DNA from: Rhodobacter sp.
Lineage (GTDB): Bacteria; Pseudomonadota; Alphaproteobacteria; Rhodobacterales; Rhodobacteraceae
Assembly: GCA_013824045.1 (NCBI GenBank)
Contig: PNND01000272.1
Coordinates: forward strand, 1-9,673
Direction: 5' to 3'
Length of the DNA stretch: 9,673 nucleotides
Under the pieces are notes generated by a model that worked only from the letters and a program-made list of their open reading frames with translations, was not told the DNA's origin and did no database searches. Positions 6,234-9,673 of the stretch are shown here, one piece after another. A program made the translations under genes and the position numbers. The first letter of the stretch is position 1; every line of letters begins with the position of its first letter.

Positions 6234-7322
6234 ATGCCGGACGATCGCAAGAACTGGCCCTGCAATCAATGCGGGGCAGACCTTCGCTATGCGCCGGGCG
6301 CCACCGAACTGGTCTGCGACCATTGCGGCGCGCGTCAAGAAATCCCCGACCTGCCCGCCGCCCGCAGCCGTTCCCTGAACGAGATCGACCTTGCCCGTGG
6401 TCTGTCCGACGATCTGCCCGCAGCCCAGATGGAACAGGTCCGCATCACCCCCTGTCCCTCCTGCGGCGCGCAGGTGGAATTTCAGGGGGCGACCCACGCC
6501 ACCGAATGCCCCTTCTGCGCCACCCCCGTCGCCATCGGCACAGGCGAGGAACGGCGTATCAAACCGCAGGCCGTCCTGCCCTTCGCTCTGGATGAAAAAC
6601 AGGCCCGCACCGCCATGACCAACTGGCTGGGCAGCCTCTGGTTCGCCCCCAACGGATTGCAGGAATATGCCCGCAAGGGCCGCGCGCTGAACGGCCTCTA
6701 CGTCCCCTATTGGACCTTCGACGCCGCCACCCGCTCGCACTATCGCGGCCAGCGCGGCGATCACTACTACGAATCCCGCACCATCACCCGCAATGGCCGG
6801 ACGGAAACCGAACAGGTCCGCCGCACGCGCTGGTCGCCCCGCTCTGGCTGGGTCGCGCGCCGCTTCGACGATGTGCTGATCCTCGCCAGCCAAAGCCTGC
6901 CGCGCCAATACACCGACAATCTCGCCCCGTGGGACCTGTCTGCCCTGCAACCCTGGCAAAAGGACTTTCTCGCCGGCTTCACAGCCGAGGGCTACACCGT
7001 GACGCTGGCCGATGGCCACGCCATGGGGCGCGAGGTGATGTCGGGCGTCATCCATCAGGATGTCCGGCAGGACATCGGCGGCGACGAACAGCGCGTCGAG
7101 GATGTCGATACCGACTGGAGCGCGGAAACCTTCAAGCACATCCTCCTGCCGATCTGGATGGCCGCTTACAAGTACAACGGCAAAAGCTACCGCTTCGTCG
7201 TCAACGGCCAGACCGGCAAGGTGCAGGGCGAACGCCCCTACAGCGCGTGGAAGATCGCCTTCGCCATCCTCGCGGGTCTCATCGTCGCGGGTATCGTCCT
7301 TGCGGTGACGCAATCGCGCTGA
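6234..7322 (+). CDS. Double zinc-ribbon protein with C-terminal membrane anchor (YdjG-like)
   Basis: A 362-residue protein. Two four-cysteine zinc ribbons stand at the N terminus: C10/C13 with C28/C31, and C74/C77 with C92/C95. A central region of about 240 residues follows, with VPYWTFDA and a Tyr/Arg-rich stretch around RGQRGDHYYESRTITRNG. A single hydrophobic helix at 341-358 (IAFAILAGLIVAGIVLAV) near the end makes it tail-anchored, so the zinc ribbons should face the cytoplasm. Such proteins are often mis-annotated as primosomal protein N' or TFIIB-type zinc-finger proteins; nothing here resembles the PriA helicase. In Bacillus a zinc-ribbon membrane protein (YdjG) anchors the SPFH protein YdjI, and the 3-bp spacing to the SPFH gene supports the same link. 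Translation is probably coupled, as there is no clear Shine-Dalgarno within the proline-codon region ahead of the ATG. Central domain function is unknown. Confidence 0.8.
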   Translation: MPDDRKNWPCNQCGADLRYAPGATELVCDHCGARQEIPDLPAARSRSLNEIDLARGLSDDLPAAQMEQVRITPCPSCGAQVEFQGATHATECPFCATPVAIGTGEERRIKPQAVLPFALDEKQARTAMTNWLGSLWFAPNGLQEYARKGRALNGLYVPYWTFDAATRSHYRGQRGDHYYESRTITRNGRTETEQVRRTRWSPRSGWVARRFDDVLILASQSLPRQYTDNLAPWDLSALQPWQKDFLAGFTAEGYTVTLADGHAMGREVMSGVIHQDVRQDIGGDEQRVEDVDTDWSAETFKHILLPIWMAAYKYNGKSYRFVVNGQTGKVQGERPYSAWKIAFAILAGLIVAGIVLAVTQSR

Positions 7323-7324
7323 AA

Positions 7325-7347
7325 GCGGAAACTGCCGCAGTTTCCGC
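7325..7347. repeat. Perfect palindrome A1, 11-bp arms, 3 nt after the zinc-ribbon stop
   Basis: The left arm GCGGAAACTGC (7325-7335) and right arm GCAGTTTCCGC (7337-7347) are perfect reverse complements around a single C. As RNA it could fold as a 10-bp stem with a 3-nt loop. It begins two bases after the stop codon of the zinc-ribbon gene. No T-tract follows, so it is not a classical intrinsic terminator, though it could protect the mRNA 3' end or stop transcription weakly together with the next palindrome. Confidence 0.85.
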
Positions 7348-7372
7348 GCCGATTTCTGCACGCAGAAATCGG
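7326..7372. repeat. Two-palindrome repeat unit, copy 1
   Basis: This unit joins palindrome A1 to a second palindrome B1. B1 has arms CCGATTTCTGC (7349-7359) and GCAGAAATCGG (7362-7372) around AC. Both halves share a GAAA/TTTC core flanked by CTGC/GCAG-type ends. The unit recurs at 7394-7440, offset by exactly 68 bp, with about 37 of 47 positions identical by my count. Such short mobile or spreading palindromic units (REP/BIME-like) are common in bacterial intergenic DNA; I cannot name a specific family. Confidence 0.75.
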
Positions 7373-7393
7373 GGTCCACGCGACGGTTCCAAT

Positions 7394-7440
7394 CGGAAAA
7401 TGCGTCAATTTCCGTCGCGATTTCTGCGAGCAGAAATCGC
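7394..7440. repeat. Two-palindrome repeat unit, copy 2
   Basis: This is the second copy, 68 bp after the first. Its A half pairs CGGAAA (7394-7399) with TTTCCG (7409-7414); one inner pair that is C-G in copy 1 is an A-A mismatch here. Its B half is a perfect palindrome with arms GCGATTTCTGC (7417-7427) and GCAGAAATCGC (7430-7440) around GA. The outer arm bases differ from copy 1 (CCG versus GCG) on both sides in step, so base pairing is kept. That co-variation suggests the fold, not the letter sequence, is what is conserved. Confidence 0.75.
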
Positions 7441-7664
7441 CACCGCCGCCCCGACTCACCCGATGGTTAACGTAAACGCACCCCACCGCGCGTATGCACA
7501 GCCGTCTGCACGGCGCAGCTGCACCAGCCGCTGCACCGCCAATCCCATCCCACAGCCCGAATTAATCCAGCGCCCGCAACCACTTGGCATACACTCCTCC
7601 CCACCGCTTGACACCGCCACCGCCCCGCCGCATCACCCCGTCACACGCATACTTGGGGGCCTTG
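7441..7664. other. Non-coding gap before purC, with four TGCAC boxes
   Basis: No gene is supported here. An AT-rich island with GTTAAC lies at 7466-7471. TGCAC occurs at 7495, 7507, 7520 and 7532 (start positions), i.e. steps of 12, 13 and 12 bp, three of them as CTGCAC. A perfect TTGACA stands at 7608-7613 but lacks a -10 at 16-18 bp. The purC ribosome site GGGGG is at 7654-7658. The gap must hold the purC promoter, but I cannot place it. The purC frame remains open upstream to an ATG at 7584; that stretch codes for a His/Pro/Arg-rich peptide unlike the family and is not counted as coding. Confidence 0.5.
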
Positions 7665-8624
7665 ATGACCGATCTCACCCGCATCCTGACCGAGGCGCAT
7701 ATCCCCGAACTCCCCAACCCCTATTTTGGCAAGGTCCGCGATTGCTATGACCTGCCCGATGGCACCCGCATCCTCATCTCGTCGGACCGCATCTCCGCCT
7801 TCGACCGCATCCTCGCCGCCATCCCCTTCAAGGGCCAAGTGCTGACCCAGACCGCGAAATTCTGGTTCGAACACACCGCCGACATCTGCCCGAACCACGT
7901 CCTCTCCTACCCCGATCCGAACGTCGTTATCGGCAAGCGGCTCACCATCCTGCCCGTCGAAATCGTCGTGCGCGGCTATCTGGCGGGCACCACCGGGACC
8001 TCCATCCTGACGCTCTACAAACAGGGCCAGCGCGCCATGTATGGCCACACCCTTCCCGATGGCCTGCGCGACAATCAGGCCCTGCCTGCCCCCATCATCA
8101 CCCCCACTTCCAAGGCTTTCGACGGCGGCCATGACGAACCCCTCACCGCGCAAGAGATTGTTTCCCAAGGACTTCTGACGCAGGCCCAATGGGATGAGGT
8201 CTCGGCCAAAGCCCTCGCCCTCTTCGCCCGCGGCCAGCAAATGGCCGCGGAACGGGGCCTGATCCTCGTCGATACCAAATACGAATTCGGCACCGATACG
8301 GCGGGCAACATCCTGCTGGCGGATGAAATTCACACCCCCGACTCCTCCCGCTACTGGCTCGCCTCCGGCTACGCCGAGGCCTTCGAAAACGGCACCCGCC
8401 CCCCCAGCTTCGACAAGGACGTGATCCGCGCCTGGGTCGCTGCTCGCTGCGACCCTTACGCCGACCCGATCCCCGACATCCCGGCGGAAATGATCCAGCA
8501 CACCGCCCAAGTCTATATCGACGCGTTCAAGGCGATCACCGGCCAACCCTTCACCCCCGATATCACCGGCGACACCCCCCTCGCCCGCATCCGGGCCAAC
8601 CTCTCCCCGTGGTTCACAAGCTGA
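7665..8624 (+). CDS. purC: Phosphoribosylaminoimidazole-succinocarboxamide synthase (SAICAR synthase), long form
   Basis: A 319-residue enzyme joining CAIR and aspartate with ATP to make SAICAR in de novo purine synthesis, in the cytoplasm. Family signatures are clear: GKVRDCYD near the N terminus, [23 protein letters not shown] (96-109; E99, R103, G104, Y105), LVDTKYEF (201-208) and the [12 protein letters not shown] segment. At about 320 residues it is the long, yeast ADE1-like form rather than the ~240-residue form of many bacteria. I chose ATG 7665, which follows GGGGG by 6 nt and starts MTDLTRIL; the upstream ATG at 7584 would add 27 residues of unlikely sequence. No other pur gene is adjacent. 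Rhodobacteraceae can carry a second, short purC elsewhere, so this copy may not be the only one. A 58-bp gap separates it from the sugar kinase downstream. Confidence 0.95.
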   Translation: MTDLTRILTEAHIPELPNPYFGKVRDCYDLPDGTRILISSDRISAFDRILAAIPFKGQVLTQTAKFWFEHTADICPNHVLSYPDPNVVIGKRLTILPVEIVVRGYLAGTTGTSILTLYKQGQRAMYGHTLPDGLRDNQALPAPIITPTSKAFDGGHDEPLTAQEIVSQGLLTQAQWDEVSAKALALFARGQQMAAERGLILVDTKYEFGTDTAGNILLADEIHTPDSSRYWLASGYAEAFENGTRPPSFDKDVIRAWVAARCDPYADPIPDIPAEMIQHTAQVYIDAFKAITGQPFTPDITGDTPLARIRANLSPWFTS

Positions 8625-8628
8625 ATGT

Positions 8629-8658
8629 TTGCGCTAACACGGCGCAATCCGCTAAGGT
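8629..8658 (+). promoter_or_regulatory. Weak promoter candidate overlapped by an inverted repeat, upstream of the sugar kinase
   Basis: TTGCGC (8629-8634) and TAAGGT (8653-8658) are spaced by 18 bp and could be a weak -35/-10 pair. TTGCGC also forms an inverted repeat with GCGCAA (8642-8647) across 7 bp, which would place an operator-like dyad over the -35. Sugar-kinase genes are often controlled by LacI- or DeoR-type repressors, but no regulator gene is in view. The -10 match is poor (3 of 6), so this is only a candidate; the genes may simply be read through from purC. Confidence 0.25.
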
Positions 8659-8670
8659 CCAGCCCAATCC

Positions 8671-8677
8671 AAGGAGG
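8671..8677 (+). promoter_or_regulatory. Strong Shine-Dalgarno of the sugar kinase
   Basis: AAGGAGG, a near-perfect anti-16S complement, ends 5 nt before the ATG at 8683. It is the strongest ribosome site in the window and fixes this start. Confidence 0.85.
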
Positions 8678-8682
8678 CCCGA

Positions 8683-9606
8683 ATGATTCTCAGCTGTGGC
8701 GAAGCCCTGATCGACATGCTCCCCCGCACCACCACGCTGGGCGAACCCGCCTTCTCGCCCTATGCCGGGGGGGCGGTGTTCAACACCGCCATCGCGCTGG
8801 GTCGCCTCGGCGCACCATCTGCCTTTTTCTCGGGCATTTCCAATGACATGCTCGGTCAGATCCTGACCGAAACGCTAGAAGCCTCCAAGGTCGACACGCA
8901 ATACTGCGCCCGCTCCGACCGGCCCACCACCGTGGCCTTCGTCAAGCTCGTCGATGGTCAGGCCACCTATGCCTTCTACGATGAAAACACCGCCGGCCGC
9001 CTGCTGTCGCAGGATGAACTGCCCACGCTACCGCCCGCCATCACCACCCTCTTCTTCGGCGGCATCTCCCTCGTGAACGACCCCGCCGCGTCCACCTATG
9101 CCGCCCTGCAAGCGCGCGAGGCCGCAACCCGCGTCACGATGATCGACCCCAACATCCGCCCCGGCTTCATCGCCGGCAAGGAAGCTCAATACCGCGCCCG
9201 GATCGAAGGCATGATCGCCCGCGCCGATATCGTGAAGCTGTCGGATGAGGATCTGCACTGGCTGCTTGGCCCCGGCGATATCTCCGCGCTCGCCCGCCAA
9301 GTGCTTGAAAAGGGGCCGAAACTCGTCTTCATCACTGAAGGCGCCGCTGGCGCCCGCGCAATCACCGCCACGCAAAACCGCTTTGTCGCCGCCACCCCCG
9401 TGACCGTGGCCGATACCGTCGGCGCAGGCGACACTTTCAACGCAGGCGCGCTGGCTGCCCTGCACGAGGCAGGCGCGCTCACCAAATCCGCCCTGACCAG
9501 CCTCTCCGACGCCACGCTGGATGCCGCCCTGACGCTCGGCACACAGGCCGCCGCCATCACCGTCTCGCGCCCCGGCGCGAACCCGCCTTGGCGGCACGAA
9601 TTGTGA
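8683..9606 (+). CDS. PfkB-family carbohydrate kinase, fructokinase-like
   Basis: A 307-residue cytoplasmic kinase of the ribokinase/PfkB family, full length. It opens with the typical first strand ILSCGEALIDM. The N-terminal PfkB signature is AGGAVFNTAIALGRLGAP (from residue 28; N34 is the sugar-contacting Asn). The second signature is DTVGAGDTFNAG from D244, with D250 as the catalytic base and GAG as the anion hole. The order of GEALIDM, GGxxxN and the lid-region YAFYDENTAGR resembles bacterial fructokinases, which make fructose-6-phosphate from fructose with ATP. The exact sugar cannot be fixed from sequence, and a deoxy- or keto-sugar acid such as KDG is the main alternative. Its stop overlaps the start of dtd by 4 bp (GTGA), so the two are probably co-translated. 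No sugar transporter or regulator is in the window. Confidence 0.88.
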   Translation: MILSCGEALIDMLPRTTTLGEPAFSPYAGGAVFNTAIALGRLGAPSAFFSGISNDMLGQILTETLEASKVDTQYCARSDRPTTVAFVKLVDGQATYAFYDENTAGRLLSQDELPTLPPAITTLFFGGISLVNDPAASTYAALQAREAATRVTMIDPNIRPGFIAGKEAQYRARIEGMIARADIVKLSDEDLHWLLGPGDISALARQVLEKGPKLVFITEGAAGARAITATQNRFVAATPVTVADTVGAGDTFNAGALAALHEAGALTKSALTSLSDATLDAALTLGTQAAAITVSRPGANPPWRHEL

Positions 9607-9673
9607 GGGCGGTCCTCCAGCGCGTCTCCCGCGCCTCTGTCACCGTGGATGGCACTGTCACCGGTGAAATCGG
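9603..9673 (+). CDS. dtd: D-aminoacyl-tRNA deacylase, N-terminal fragment cut by the window edge
   Basis: Only the first ~23 codons are present, reading MRAVLQRVSRASVTVDGTVT and then GEIG at the edge. This closely matches the N terminus of Dtd, whose E. coli form runs [23 protein letters not shown] as I recall it. Dtd hydrolyses D-aminoacyl-tRNAs (and glycyl-tRNA-Ala), protecting translation from D-amino acids. The start is GTG 9603-9605, within the GTGA that overlaps the kinase stop TGA (9604-9606); the frame and the match leave no better start. The rest of the gene, including its Gly-cisPro motif, is outside the window. Confidence 0.9.
   Translation, partial: MRAVLQRVSRASVTVDGTVTGEI

Noticed and set aside
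5103..7379. A 758-codon open frame on the - strand across the SPFH and zinc-ribbon genes
   Set aside because: It lies antisense to two genes with clear domains. In GC-rich DNA with GC-ending codons the opposite frame often stays open; its product shows low-complexity Gly/Ala/Asp/Arg and no recognisable domain.
7325..7440. The palindromes as intrinsic terminators
   Set aside because: None is followed by a T-tract, and palindromes are repeated in a two-part unit; repeat-element origin explains them better. A weak termination or mRNA-protecting effect is still possible.
7325..7440. The repeated hairpins as a CRISPR array
   Set aside because: There are only two units, with diverged copies and no uniform repeat-spacer pattern, and no cas gene is nearby.
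7608..7636. A perfect TTGACA as a purC -35 box
   Set aside because: No -10-like hexamer lies 16-18 bp downstream (CATCAC at best), so I do not call a promoter.

Overview
This 9.7 kb window is GC-rich DNA with dense same-strand coding, short gaps and GC-ending codons. It most likely comes from an alphaproteobacterium, and the protein families and gene order point to the Rhodobacteraceae (Rhodobacter/Paracoccus-type). That placement is inferred from protein resemblance and composition; no 16S or other marker gene is present. Every supported gene is on the + strand. I see no tRNA, rRNA, CRISPR array, insertion sequence or phage gene.

Layout. (1) 1-820 is the 3' part of an RluB-type 23S rRNA pseudouridine synthase with a long, basic Pro/Ala/Lys-rich tail. 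(2) 899-7322 is a run of seven genes: an unannotated 27-residue membrane microprotein (899-982), an XpaC-family membrane protein (984-1877), a shorter and diverged XpaC-like paralogue (1967-2761), a TelA-family protein (2929-4107), a DUF2927-type lipoprotein (4141-5082), a YdjI-like SPFH protein with a C-terminal GYF_2 domain (5133-6230), and a double zinc-ribbon protein anchored by one C-terminal membrane helix (6234-7322). A plausible promoter (839-868) lies just before the microprotein. (3) 7323-7664 is a 342-bp non-coding gap. Its first third holds two copies, exactly 68 bp apart, of a two-palindrome unit. Its second part holds four TGCAC boxes at 12-13 bp steps. (4) 7665-9673 is housekeeping: a long-form purC (SAICAR synthase), a PfkB-family fructokinase-like sugar kinase, and the start of dtd (D-aminoacyl-tRNA deacylase), which overlaps the kinase stop by 4 bp.

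The most interesting part is 899-7322. XpaC/TelA pairs and SPFH/zinc-ribbon pairs are each known from Bacillus (xpaC-yaaN; ydjG and ydjI in ydjFGHI), the latter linked to envelope stress and a PspA-like protein. Here both pairs sit in one same-strand run with a lipoprotein and a microprotein, and no PspA gene is in the window. A reasonable inference is an envelope-associated stress or membrane-organising module: XpaC proteins in the membrane, TelA as a cytoplasmic coiled-coil partner, a lipoprotein on the periplasmic side, and an SPFH scaffold recruited through the zinc-ribbon anchor. None of this is shown biochemically by the sequence.
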